A stretch of 64,000 bases of DNA, from contig NZ_CP059997.1 of assembly GCF_018736145.1 (NCBI RefSeq), positions 9,485,501-9,549,500 of the forward strand, read 5' to 3'. This stretch comes from Amycolatopsis sp. CA-230715. GTDB lineage: Bacteria > Actinomycetota > Actinomycetes > Mycobacteriales > Pseudonocardiaceae. A program made the position numbers and the translations under genes. Under the pieces are notes generated by a model. It was not told the origin of the DNA. It ran no database searches and saw only the letters and a program-made list of their open reading frames with translations. Below are positions 8,344 to 17,225 of this stretch, in pieces; position 1 is the stretch's first letter, and every line of letters starts with the position of its first letter.

Positions 8344-8718
8344 ATGTCGGCTGTGGAGTCCACCCGAGTGGACCGCTGGCTGTGGGCGGTCCGGCTGACC
8401 AAGACGCGGCCCGACGCCGCCGCGGCCTGCCGCGGCGGGCACGTGCGCGTCAACGACCGGCCGGCCAAACCGGCGACCACCGTGTCACCCGGTGACGAGA
8501 TCCGCGCCCGCGTCGGCCAGACCACCCGGATCGTCGAAGTGGTGCGGGTGATCCAGAAACGGGTCGGCGCCGCCGACGCCGCCACCTGCTTCATCGACCG
8601 GACACCCGCCCCGCCGTCGGAGACTTCGGCCCCCGTCGCCCGGCGCGAACGCGGCGCCGGACGCCCGACGAAGCGCGAGCGCCGCGTCCTCGACAAGTTC
8701 CGCGCCGCGCAGCGCTAG
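8344..8718 (+). CDS. S4-domain RNA-binding protein (Hsp15-like)
   Basis: 124 residues. The S4 domain spans about residues 5-60: TRVDRWLWAVRLTKTRPDA, GGHVRVNDRPAKPATTVSPG. The tail is basic (REERGAGRPTKRERR-type composition: RRERGAGRPTKRERRVLDKF). Hsp15-family proteins bind stalled 50S subunits carrying nascent chains and help recycling. ATG at 8344 is chosen because the upstream extension has no family similarity; GTG at 8353 is an alternative. Transcribed alone, divergent from the efflux operon. Confidence 0.82.
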   Translation: MSAVESTRVDRWLWAVRLTKTRPDAAAACRGGHVRVNDRPAKPATTVSPGDEIRARVGQTTRIVEVVRVIQKRVGAADAATCFIDRTPAPPSETSAPVARRERGAGRPTKRERRVLDKFRAAQR

Positions 8719-8937
8719 GGCGTTTTTCAAAAGCGGCGGAGCCGGTTGAGGTGGGCCGTCAGCTCGCACCGCCGGAGGTTCTGACGTGGTTCCTGGCGAG
8801 GACAGCGCCAGCGTGGTGAAGACACTGTCGCGCGCAGCGCGTCCGTGAGGGGCGGTGGTCGGGCTGGCGGGTGGGCCACGTCAGGTTCTCCCACCCGCAC
8901 CGCCACGCAAACCACGTCCAAACGCCTCCTAACGGGT
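8719..8937. other. 219-bp gene-free stretch with a loose inverted repeat
   Basis: No supported reading frame. TGACGTGG near 8781-8788 is matched by CCACGTCA at about 8877-8884, so a long-range hairpin is possible. Such gene-free GC-rich segments in this family are often interspersed repeats, but no second copy is present in the window. Confidence 0.25.
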
Positions 8938-10722
8938 TCAGTCCCGCTTGAGGGCGTTGGTGAGACCGGCTACGACGGTCGTGGTCAGGAGCCAGCCGGA
9001 CGCGGTCAGCACCCACGCCCACACCTGCGCCGCCCCTTCGGCGACCCACGCCTTGTCCTGGCCGAGATCGATCACCGGCAGCAGGACGTCGAGTGTGTAG
9101 GCGAACCGGTTGAGCGCGGGCGGGTTCGCCACCGCGGGGTGCAGCTGGGCCGGATCGAGCACGAACGCGCCCACGACCAGCAGCACCAGCAGCCACAGCG
9201 CGGCGAGCCAGGTCCGGTAGCCGTAGCCGACCGTGAGGTACAGCAACCAGTTCCAGGCCCGGCCCACCGGGTTCAGCACGCGCCTGCGCCGCCACTGCCG
9301 CGCCAGCCGGACCGTCCTCGCCGCCTCGACCCTGCCCATCCGCCGGTACGCCTCAGCGAGCTGGTCGTACACGCCGGGCGTGTACCCGTGGTGCCGCGCC
9401 ACCCAACGCAGCCGCTGCCGCGTGGTGACGTGATCGTTGCCCAGCGTCTCGTAGGCGAAACCGCGCAGTTCGAGCCGTTCCGGCCAGGTCGCCGGCTCGT
9501 CGGAGTAGGACCGCACCGTCGCGTTGGTCAGGTCGAGCACCCCGGTCGGCGCCGACGACGGCCGGAAGACCAGGTCACCGCCCACCCGGCAGCCCGCGAA
9601 CGTCAGATCGCCGCGCGCCGCGAACCCGCCGCCGCACAGCAGGGACTCGCCGACCACGAGCCCGGACGCGTCGAGCGCGATCCCGCCGTCGCAGGCCACC
9701 GCCGCCCCGCCCAGATCGAGCTGACCGCCGATCCGGGCACCCGACAGCCCGATCGTGCCCTCGCAGCGGAACCCGTTCCTGGCGAACACCGACCGCCCGA
9801 CCGACAGGTCGTCCGCGGCGACCGCCGAGCCGTCCGCGCCCGTCACGCTCGCCGTGCTCAGGATCAGCGACCCGCCGACGCTCGCGCCCACCAGCCGGAT
9901 CTCGCCCTCGACCACGCAGTCTCGCCGGAGGAACAGGTCCTGCGAAACGGTCGCACTGTCCAGGTTGATCGCCCGACCGTCCGGATTGGACAAGGTGGCC
10001 GCGCTGCACGACAGCGTGCCGCCGATCTGCGCACCGACCATCCGCACCTCGCCATCGGCCCGGAACCCGTCGCGGCAGAAGGCGTCCTGGCCGACCATGA
10101 GCCCGTCCGCGGACAGCACCTCGGCACCGGGAGCGCTCAGACGCGCGCCGTCGAGTTCGAGCGTGCCACCGATCCTGGCGCTGGCCAGCCGCACGCTCCC
10201 CCGCGCGCTGAACCCGTCCCGCGCGAACAGGTTCTGCCCGATCACGACGTTGTCGGCTGCCAGCGCATCACCACCGGGATTCGACAGCCGCGCGCCGTTG
10301 AGGTATAGCGAGCCGCCGATGTTCGCCCCGAGCAGCCGCACCTCGTCGCCCGCCGTCGCCAGCCCGGCCAGGTCGAGCGACCCCCGCACCTCCAACTGTT
10401 CGGCCAGCAGCTCGCCCACCCTGGAGCGGGTCATCCGGATCGACGGCGCCTGCGCCTCGCGCAGGTTCACCACGTCGTCCAGCCTGCAGTCGACGAGCCA
10501 GCACGGGCCAGGCAGCGTCACCGCCTCCAGGTTCAGCGCGCCGACGATCCTGGCGCCGGTCAGCTTCACCGCGCGCACCGGGCCGTCCCTCTTGCCGAGC
10601 AACAGCTCTTCGACGACCTGCGCACGAACGGCGTCCGCTTCGGACGCCCGCAGATCGAGCCAGTCGCCGTCGGCGGCCGCTTCGATCAGCCGCTGTTCCT
10701 CGCGGGTCAGGTCGGCGAGCAT
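8938..10722 (-). CDS. membrane protein with five tandem 49-residue repeats (beta-solenoid-like)
   Basis: 594 residues. After an N-terminal helical part (MLADLTREEQ) come at least five copies of a 49-residue unit starting near residues 128, 177, 226, 275 and 324. Each has the pattern hydrophobic-R-L-x-G-A-x-I-G-G-x-L, then a GARLSNPGG-like turn and a GQxxFxRDGF-like strand. Isoleucine/leucine ladders and GG turns suggest a right-handed beta-helix related to pentapeptide-type solenoids. Two to three transmembrane helices follow at the C-terminus (LWLLVLLVVGAFVL; a last one near WLLTTTVVAGLTNAL). Similar proteins are annotated as membrane oxidoreductase without evidence. ATG at 10722 is preferred to 10863, which would crowd the dnaE promoter. 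Function unknown. Confidence 0.7.
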   Translation of the reverse strand: MLADLTREEQRLIEAAADGDWLDLRASEADAVRAQVVEELLLGKRDGPVRAVKLTGARIVGALNLEAVTLPGPCWLVDCRLDDVVNLREAQAPSIRMTRSRVGELLAEQLEVRGSLDLAGLATAGDEVRLLGANIGGSLYLNGARLSNPGGDALAADNVVIGQNLFARDGFSARGSVRLASARIGGTLELDGARLSAPGAEVLSADGLMVGQDAFCRDGFRADGEVRMVGAQIGGTLSCSAATLSNPDGRAINLDSATVSQDLFLRRDCVVEGEIRLVGASVGGSLILSTASVTGADGSAVAADDLSVGRSVFARNGFRCEGTIGLSGARIGGQLDLGGAAVACDGGIALDASGLVVGESLLCGGGFAARGDLTFAGCRVGGDLVFRPSSAPTGVLDLTNATVRSYSDEPATWPERLELRGFAYETLGNDHVTTRQRLRWVARHHGYTPGVYDQLAEAYRRMGRVEAARTVRLARQWRRRRVLNPVGRAWNWLLYLTVGYGYRTWLAALWLLVLLVVGAFVLDPAQLHPAVANPPALNRFAYTLDVLLPVIDLGQDKAWVAEGAAQVWAWVLTASGWLLTTTVVAGLTNALKRD

Positions 10723-10922
10723 CTCCCACCCCTGTCGGCCTGCTGACGTCGGCCACCCGGCGGGTGACGCGGGAAGTGTGCCACTCCTCGCGGCGATCAG
10801 GGGCCTGTGGTCGGCGAACAACCCGCGGTTGTCGTCGATCGCGTGTCGCTTGTTGGACGCCACGACGGCCCCTCGGATCGAATGCGCGTGGAAGTACCGG
10901 CCGACAACCGAAGGTGGTTACC

Positions 10923-13900
10923 GTGGATTCTTTCGTCCACCTGCATGTGCACACCGAGTATTCGATGCTCGATGGTGCGGCGAAGATCGGTCCGTTGTTC
11001 GCGGAGGCGGCGCGGTTGGAGATGCCGGCGGTGGGGATGACCGACCACGGCAACATGTACGGGGCGGACGAGTTCTATCAGCAGGCTCGTAAGCATGGGT
11101 TGAAGCCGATCATCGGGATCGAGGCGTATGTCGCGCCGGAGTCGCGGTTTCACAAGAAGCCGGTGTTCTGGGGGCAGTCGAGCCAGCGTGGTGCGGATGA
11201 GTTCGGTGAGGGTGGTGACGTCTCCGGTGGTGGTGCGTATACGCATATGACGATGCTGGCGGAGAACCCGGTGGGGTTGCGGAACTTGTTCAAGTTGTCG
11301 TCGCTGGCGTCGATGCAGGGGTATTACCGGAAGCCGCGGATGGATCGGGAGATCATCGCGGAGAACGCGGCGGGGATCATCGCGACGACGGGGTGCCCGT
11401 CGGGTGAGGTGCAGACCCGGTTGCGGCTGGGGCAGAAGGACGCGGCGGTGCAGGCGGCGTCGGACTACAAGGACATTTTCGGGCCGGAGAACTTCTTCCT
11501 GGAGTTGATGGATCACGGGTTGCCGATCGAGCGGTCGGTGCGGGAGGGGTTGCTGGAGATCGGCAGGCTCCTGGACCTCAAGCCCTTGGCGACGAACGAT
11601 TCGCATTATGTGACCAAGGATCAGGCGGACACGCACTCGGCGTTGTTGTGCGTGCAGGCGGGTAAGACGCTGAATGATCCGAACCGGTTCAAGTTCGACG
11701 GGGACGGTTACTACCTGAAGTCGGCCGCGGACATGCGGGAGTACTGGGACAAAGAGGTCCCCGGCGCCGCGGACTCGACCCTGCTGATCGCCGAACGCGT
11801 CGAGTCCTACGAAGAGGTCTACACCCACAAAGACCGAATGCCGGTCTTCGAAGTGCCCGAGGGCCACGACCAGGCGTCGTGGCTGCGGGAACAGGTCATG
11901 GCTGGCCTGCGCTGGCGCCTCCCCAGCGGAATCGATCAGTCCTATGTGGACCGCGCGGACTTCGAGATCGACGTCATCGTCGGCAAGGGCTTCCCCGCCT
12001 ACTTCCTGATCGTCGCCGACCTCATGCGCCACGCACGCGAAGTCGGCATCAGGGTCGGGCCGGGCCGAGGTTCCGCGGCGGGCTCCCTCGTCGCCTACGC
12101 ACTCGGTATCACCAACCTCGATCCGCTGGAACTCGGCCTGCTCTTCGAGCGGTTCCTCAACCCCGAACGCGTCTCGATGCCCGACATCGACATGGACTTC
12201 GACGACCGCCGCCGCGGCGAGATGATCCAGTACGCCACCGAGCGCTACGGCGCCGACTACGTCGCCCAGGTCATCACCTTCGGCACCATCAAGACGAAAG
12301 CGGCGATCAAGGACTCCGCCCGCGTCCACTATGGACAGCTCGGCTACGCGATCGCCGACCGCATCTCGAAAGCACTCCCCCCACCCGTCGCCGCCAAGGA
12401 CATCCCGCTGTCGGGGATCGTCGATGCGAAGCACGAGCGCTACGCCGAGGCCGCCGAGGTCCGCACGCTCGTGGAGACCGACGACGAGTGCAAGACGATC
12501 TTCGACACCGCGCGCGGCCTGGAGGGCCTGATCCGCAACGCGGGCGTGCACGCCTGCGCGGTGATCATGTCCAGCGAGCCACTGGCCGACGCGATTCCGT
12601 TGTGGCGCCGCGACGACGGGTCGATCATCACCGGCTGGGACTACCCGTCGTGCGAGGCCATCGGCCTGCTGAAGATGGACTTCCTCGGTCTGCGCAACCT
12701 CACCGTCATCGGCGACGCGATCGACAACATCAAGGAAAACCGCGGCGTCGACATCGACCTCGACACCCTCGGCGTCGACGACGAAGCCACCTACCAGCTC
12801 CTCGTCCGCGGCGAGAGCCTCGGCGTGTTCCAGCTCGACGGCAACGCCATGCGCGATCTCCTGCGCCGGCTCCGCCCCACCGGCCTCGGCGACATCATCG
12901 CCGTCAACGCGCTCTACCGGCCGGGCCCGATGGCGATGAACACGCACAACAACTACGCCGACCGCAAGAACGGCAGGCAACCGATCGAGCCGATCCACCC
13001 GGAACTCGCCGAGCCCCTGCGCGAAATCCTCGCCGAAACGCACGGCCTCGTGGTGTACCAGGAGCAGATCATGCAGATCGCGCAGAAGGTGGCCGGGTAC
13101 TCGATGGGCCGTGCCGACACCTTGCGGCGCGCCATGGGCAAGAAGAAGAAAGAGGTGCTGGAAAAGGAGTTCGAAGGCTTCGCCTCAGGTATGCGCGCCA
13201 ACGGCTTTTCGACCGCGGCCGTGCAAGCGCTGTGGGACACGATCCTCCCGTTCGCCGGGTACGCGTTCAACAAGAGCCACGCCGCGGGTTACGCGCTGCT
13301 CGGTTTCTGGACGGCGTATCTGAAGGCGAACTACACCGCGGAGTACATGGCCGCGTTGCTGACTTCGGTGGGGGACAACAAGGACAAGTCGGCGATCTAC
13401 CTCTCGGAGTGCCGCAGGCTCGGGATCAAGGTGCTGCCGCCGGACGTCAACGAGTCCGCCATGCGCTTCGCCGCGGTCGGCGACGACATCCGCTTCGGCA
13501 TGGGCGCGGTCCGCAACGTCGGCGCCAACGTCGTCGAATCCATCATCAAGACCCGCCAGGAAAAAGGGAAGTACTCCTCCTTCACCGACTTCCTCGACAA
13601 GTCCGAACTACTGGCCTGCAACAAACGCGTCATCGAATCCCTGATCAAAGCCGGCGGCTTCGACTCACTCGGCAACACCCGCCTGTCCATGATCCAAGTC
13701 CACGAAGACGCCGTGGAAGCCGTCGTCCCGCTCAAACGCCAGCAGGCCATGGGCCAGTTCGACCTCTTCGGCGGCGGAGACGACACCCCCGCCGAGGAAT
13801 CCTCCTCACCGCTGGCGCACCTGAAGTTCGGCGAAGAGGAGTACCCGCGCAAGCAGCTGCTCGCCTACGAACGCGAAATGCTCGGCCTCTACGTCTCCGC

Positions 13901-14471
13901 CCACCCCCTCGACGGCGCCGAACGCATCCTGCGCAAACACGCACCCCGCCCCATCGCCGCCATCCTGGCCGACCCGCCCAAGGAAGGCGAGGTCGTCATC
14001 TCCGGCCTCATCACCTCCCTCGAACGCCGCGTCAACAAAAAAGGCGAACCCTGGGCCATCTGCACCATCGAAGACATGGACGCCTCGCTCGAAGTCCTGT
14101 TCTTCCCCCGCTCCTACGTCCTGTTCGCCGCCGACCTCGTCGAAGACAACGCCGTCCTCGCCAAAGGCCGCGTCAACTGGCGCGAAGACAAAATGTCCAT
14201 CTTCGGCGGCGGACTCGTCCCACTCGACCTCTCCGACGCCGACACCACGGACGAACTGTTCGTACTGCGCGCGGCCGCCGAAAAGGTCGACGAGGCGGTG
14301 GTCCTCGAACTCAAGTCGACTCTGCTCGCGCATCCCGGCGAAACCCCGGTGCGACTCGACCTCGTCGGCGTGGACCGGACCACCCGGTACGCGCTCGACC
14401 GGTACCCGGTGACGGTCACCTCGACACTTCGGGGTGAGCTGAAGGGCATTCGCGGAATTTCGGTGGCCTGA
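10923..14471 (+). CDS. dnaE: DNA polymerase III alpha subunit
   Basis: 1182 residues, normal for DnaE1, the replicative polymerase. N-terminal PHP domain (FVHLHVHTEYSMLDG, MTDHGNMYGADEFYQ), palm domain with the three catalytic aspartates in MPDIDMDFDDRRR (residues 419-431), the beta-clamp-binding QFDLFGG, and a C-terminal OB fold (VVISGLITSLERRVNKKGEP). GTG at 10923 begins VDSFVHLHVHTEYS, the conserved DnaE N-terminus. Codon choice changes inside the gene: the first ~800 bp use many G- and T-ending codons (GGG, TTG, GCG), the rest is strongly C-ending. DnaE1 rather than the error-prone DnaE2 is supported by length and domain order. Confidence 0.95.
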   Translation: MDSFVHLHVHTEYSMLDGAAKIGPLFAEAARLEMPAVGMTDHGNMYGADEFYQQARKHGLKPIIGIEAYVAPESRFHKKPVFWGQSSQRGADEFGEGGDVSGGGAYTHMTMLAENPVGLRNLFKLSSLASMQGYYRKPRMDREIIAENAAGIIATTGCPSGEVQTRLRLGQKDAAVQAASDYKDIFGPENFFLELMDHGLPIERSVREGLLEIGRLLDLKPLATNDSHYVTKDQADTHSALLCVQAGKTLNDPNRFKFDGDGYYLKSAADMREYWDKEVPGAADSTLLIAERVESYEEVYTHKDRMPVFEVPEGHDQASWLREQVMAGLRWRLPSGIDQSYVDRADFEIDVIVGKGFPAYFLIVADLMRHAREVGIRVGPGRGSAAGSLVAYALGITNLDPLELGLLFERFLNPERVSMPDIDMDFDDRRRGEMIQYATERYGADYVAQVITFGTIKTKAAIKDSARVHYGQLGYAIADRISKALPPPVAAKDIPLSGIVDAKHERYAEAAEVRTLVETDDECKTIFDTARGLEGLIRNAGVHACAVIMSSEPLADAIPLWRRDDGSIITGWDYPSCEAIGLLKMDFLGLRNLTVIGDAIDNIKENRGVDIDLDTLGVDDEATYQLLVRGESLGVFQLDGNAMRDLLRRLRPTGLGDIIAVNALYRPGPMAMNTHNNYADRKNGRQPIEPIHPELAEPLREILAETHGLVVYQEQIMQIAQKVAGYSMGRADTLRRAMGKKKKEVLEKEFEGFASGMRANGFSTAAVQALWDTILPFAGYAFNKSHAAGYALLGFWTAYLKANYTAEYMAALLTSVGDNKDKSAIYLSECRRLGIKVLPPDVNESAMRFAAVGDDIRFGMGAVRNVGANVVESIIKTRQEKGKYSSFTDFLDKSELLACNKRVIESLIKAGGFDSLGNTRLSMIQVHEDAVEAVVPLKRQQAMGQFDLFGGGDDTPAEESSSPLAHLKFGEEEYPRKQLLAYEREMLGLYVSAHPLDGAERILRKHAPRPIAAILADPPKEGEVVISGLITSLERRVNKKGEPWAICTIEDMDASLEVLFFPRSYVLFAADLVEDNAVLAKGRVNWREDKMSIFGGGLVPLDLSDADTTDELFVLRAAAEKVDEAVVLELKSTLLAHPGETPVRLDLVGVDRTTRYALDRYPVTVTSTLRGELKGIRGISVA

Positions 14472-14521
14472 TTAGGATCGGTGTTCGGGAGCGCCGAGCG
14501 ACCGCCCGGCGGGAGGATGCC

Positions 14522-14869
14522 ATGGAACTGTGGGCAGAGCTCGACCGGCTGCGCGAAGGCACCGTCCAGCCGCGGGTCTTCGGCGAAGCGTACGAAACCG
14601 CGTCGGGGACCACGATCATTCCGGTGTCCAGGACCAGCGGGTTCGGGCGCTCGGTGACACCGGTGGGCGCGTTCGTCGTCCACGACGGCACCGCCGAATG
14701 GGTGCCAGCCGTCGACAACACCCGGATCGCACTGCTCGGCGGGCTCGTCGGCCTCGCCGCGGCCGTGATCTCCACGCTCGCGGTGCTGCGACGCCCGCCG
14801 TGGCCGGATCTTTCGGTGCGCGGCCTCACAGCCCTGCGAGAGAACCGCGAGGCCACCGAGCAGCGCTGA
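14522..14869 (+). CDS. short GerW/YtfJ-like membrane-anchored protein
   Basis: 115 residues. The N-terminal half resembles the GerW (YtfJ) sporulation-protein domain: VFGEAYETASGTTIIPVSR, then a glycine-containing SGFGRSVTPVGAFVVHDG and EWVPAVDN. One transmembrane helix follows (IALLGGLVGLAAAVISTLAV) and a short basic tail. The Gly-rich loop is shorter than usual for GerW. ATG at 14522 follows GGGAGGATGCC. It may be co-transcribed with dnaE (50 bp downstream). Role in actinomycetes is unknown. Confidence 0.6.
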   Translation: MELWAELDRLREGTVQPRVFGEAYETASGTTIIPVSRTSGFGRSVTPVGAFVVHDGTAEWVPAVDNTRIALLGGLVGLAAAVISTLAVLRRPPWPDLSVRGLTALRENREATEQR

Positions 14870-14877
14870 ATTTCCGC

Positions 14878-15715
14878 TCAGGCGCGCACTTTTTCCGACG
14901 GCCGGGAGGACCGGGCACCGGCGAAGGCCACCGCCGTGGCGAGGAGGGCCAGCGCCAAGCAAAGCCACTCGAACCAGTCACCGAAACGGCTGTACAGCGT
15001 GGTTCCCGGGCCGTCGGACACGTCGGTGACCACGGTGGTGAACGCGTCCTCGCCGCCGTCACCAGTGGCCTTGTCCGCACGCACCCTGCCCCACCCGTCG
15101 TTGACGCTCAGCACCGTCTGCCGTCCGCCCCACAGGACCGCCTGCCCGTTCTCCACGCCGCAGAGCAGCGCCGTGCGGCTCGCTTGCCAGCCGTTGTCGT
15201 CCTCCGTCGACGCGGGAACGGCGAGCATCCGCGACCCGGCACGGCCGTAGGCGTCACTCGGGTCCGCGTGCCCGATGTCCGCGCAGATCGCGATCCCGAC
15301 CTCCTGGCCGCGTCCCGGCACGAACACCAGGTCGTGGCCCTTCGGGCTCACCATGTCGTGCCGCTTCAGATAGACCGCGGGATCATCGCCCGACGCCGGG
15401 AACACCAGCGCGTAGTTGTACTTCCGGTCCCCGTCCCCACCAGGCGAACCCGACGACCAGGTCCATGCCCTTCGTCGTCGCGAGCCTGCGCATCGGTTCG
15501 ATCAGCTCGGGCGGCCTCGCCGTCTTCGACCCGAACGCCGCCTCCGGCAGGACCACCGTCCTGACTCCCGCAGGCAACGCCGAAAGCCGGTCCACATAGG
15601 CGTCGAGGAGGCGCTACCCTCGGCGCCAGCGCACCGAGAAGCCGCGTTCGCTCGCGAGGGCGGGGCTGCTGCGCGCGGTGACGTTCCACTGTCCTTTTCG
15701 GATCGGTGGTGCCTC
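14878..15715 (-). pseudogene. broken carbon-nitrogen hydrolase (Lnt-like), N-terminus lost
   Basis: The 3' part encodes a clear nitrilase-fold C-terminal half: VYLKRHDMVSPKGHDLVF, VGIAICADIGHADPSDAYG with the catalytic cysteine, VPASTEDDNGWQASRTALLC, and a final membrane helix (LALALLATAVAF), the layout of apolipoprotein N-acyltransferases. Upstream, VRTVVLPEAAFGSKTARPPE (with the catalytic glutamate) is in another frame; the frames change near 15430-15450 in a G-rich run. Further upstream the frame reads WNVTARSSPALASERGF and then meets an in-frame TAG just before RLLDAYVDRLSALPAG. The multi-helix N-terminal membrane domain is absent, replaced by the end of the MerR gene. A nonsense codon, a frameshift and a deletion together argue for a dead gene rather than one sequencing error. 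Confidence 0.65.
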
Positions 15716-16155
15716 TACCGCACGGAAGGTGTCCTGCCCGCGATGGATCTGACCCGCCGGGGCACACCGCCACGCCGCGGTTGGGGCCGCTGACGAGGTC
15801 GGGTGAACTGGTTGTCGAACCGTTGGGCGAGCGCAGTGGCGAGCCGCGCGCGGAGTTCGGTCAGCCGCTCGATGCGCTCATCGAGCTCGGCGAGCCGACG
15901 GGTGATGATGCCCGCCATCGGACAGTCGTCGTCGACGACCTCGGCGTTCAGCATCGCAACCACCGCCTGGACGTCACCGATCGTCAGCCCGGTGTCGAGC
16001 AGATCGCGCACGGTGCGCAGCCATTGGACGTCTTCGTCGTCGTACTCGCGGTGCCCTGACACCGTGCGCCGGGCCGCGAACAGGCCGCACTGCTCGTAGT
16101 AGCGCAACGCCCTCGGGGTGAGGCCGACCGCCGCCGCCACCTCGCCGATACGCAT
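15715..16155 (-). CDS. MerR-family transcriptional regulator
   Basis: 146 residues. The N-terminal winged helix is canonical (MRIGEVAAAVGLTPRALRYY, then EQCGLFAARRTVSGHREYDD) followed by the dimer helix (LAELDERIERLTELRARLAT). The last ~28 residues are arginine- and proline-rich and run into the remains of the broken hydrolase gene, so this tail was probably created by the deletion that destroyed its neighbour. CPMAG near residue 95 gives a single cysteine. It follows the oxidoreductase gene by 19 bp and is probably the regulator of the palindromic MerR-type promoters at 17186-17217 and 17653-17683. Confidence 0.85.
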   Translation of the reverse strand: MRIGEVAAAVGLTPRALRYYEQCGLFAARRTVSGHREYDDEDVQWLRTVRDLLDTGLTIGDVQAVVAMLNAEVVDDDCPMAGIITRRLAELDERIERLTELRARLATALAQRFDNQFTRPRQRPQPRRGGVPRRVRSIAGRTPSVR

Positions 16156-16174
16156 TCGTCTTCCTCCCAGCGGA

Positions 16175-17179
16175 TCACAGCTCCACGACCACGGCCCCGA
16201 TGTGCCGTCCGCCGAGCAGCTCGCGCAACGCGCGCGGTGCCTCATCGATACCGGAAAGACGGGAGTGGGGGAACACGATGGTCCCCTCGGCCATGCCGCG
16301 CCCGAACTCCCGCGTCGCCTCCGCGACCGCGTCGAGGTGGTCGGCGACGGCGAAGCCGTGCAGCTTGATCCCGCGCATGATGAGCGCTCCGGTGTCGATC
16401 TCCACCGGTGCGCTGAATCCGCCCGAGACCTGGCTCGACATCGTTCCGACGAGCGCGACCCGCGCACCGTGGCGCGCCACCGCCAACGCCGCCACCAGCT
16501 GTTCGCCGCCGACGTTGTCGAAGACCACGTCGATCCCGTCCGGCGCCGCCGCGCGCAGCTGTTCCTCGACGCCGCCCTCGCCGCGGACGACCACGGCGTC
16601 GTAGCCGAGTTCGCCGAGCAGGTAGTCGACTTTGGACCGGGACCCGGTGCTGCCGATGACACTGGTGGCCCCGCGCAGTCGCGCGACCTGCCCGGCCAGC
16701 GAGCCGACCCCGCCCGAAGCCCCGGTCACGAAGACCGTGTCCCCCGCACGGACCTCGCCGCCGCGCACAACTCCGAGCCACGCGGTCACCCCCTGCGACA
16801 GATGACCGGCGAGGTCCGGCAGCGCCTGCGTGTCGACCGGCCGCACCGCGCCCGCGTCGACGGCGGCGTACTCGCGCCAACCCTGTTGGTGCGCAACGAG
16901 ATCACCGGACGCCAGGCCCGTATCGCCCGCCTCGACCACCTCGCCGACCGCGGGACCCCACAACACCTGGCCCGGTTCGTACGAGGGCATGGGCAGCCCG
17001 ATTTCGCCGTCCATGAGCGAGCGCATGACCGCGGTGACGCTTATCATCCGGTTGCGGACGAGCACCTCCCCCGTACCGGGCCGCGGCACCGGAACCTCGA
17101 CCACCCGCAGGTCCCCGTCCCGCAACGGACCCGAGGGACGCCTGACCAACCGCACTTCACGATGACTACCGAAGGACAT
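16175..17179 (-). CDS. zinc-independent NADP-dependent oxidoreductase (MDR superfamily, CurA/LTB4DH-like)
   Basis: 334 residues. It lacks the catalytic and structural zinc ligands of alcohol dehydrogenases but has the Rossmann site VFVTGASGGVGSLAGQVAR (about residues 143-161), the NADP-favouring GSTGSRSKVDYL, and FDNVGGEQLVAAL typical of the leukotriene-B4 dehydrogenase/CurA group, which reduces alpha,beta-unsaturated ketones or aldehydes. It is the first gene of an operon with the MerR regulator. Its start codon lies only seven bases from the predicted -10 box, so the mRNA is probably leaderless. Confidence 0.88.
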   Translation of the reverse strand: MSFGSHREVRLVRRPSGPLRDGDLRVVEVPVPRPGTGEVLVRNRMISVTAVMRSLMDGEIGLPMPSYEPGQVLWGPAVGEVVEAGDTGLASGDLVAHQQGWREYAAVDAGAVRPVDTQALPDLAGHLSQGVTAWLGVVRGGEVRAGDTVFVTGASGGVGSLAGQVARLRGATSVIGSTGSRSKVDYLLGELGYDAVVVRGEGGVEEQLRAAAPDGIDVVFDNVGGEQLVAALAVARHGARVALVGTMSSQVSGGFSAPVEIDTGALIMRGIKLHGFAVADHLDAVAEATREFGRGMAEGTIVFPHSRLSGIDEAPRALRELLGGRHIGAVVVEL

Positions 17180-17185
17180 GGCCGC

Positions 17186-17217
17186 ACACTAGAACTTGAC
17201 GTGCACGTCAAGTGCAA
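17186..17217 (-). promoter_or_regulatory. MerR-type promoter with a perfect 20-bp palindrome
   Basis: On the minus strand TTGCAC (17212-17217) and TAGTGT (17186-17191) are 20 bp apart. The spacer is almost filled by the perfect palindrome ACTTGACGTGCACGTCAAGT (17194-17213). An over-long spacer with a centred dyad is the signature of promoters activated by DNA distortion by MerR proteins. The start site would fall on the ATG at 17179. Confidence 0.75.
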
Positions 17218-17225
17218 GATCGCAG

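Noticed and set aside
8719..8937. Small RNA or repeat element
   Set aside because: No promoter-terminator pair and no second copy in the window; the inverted repeat is short.
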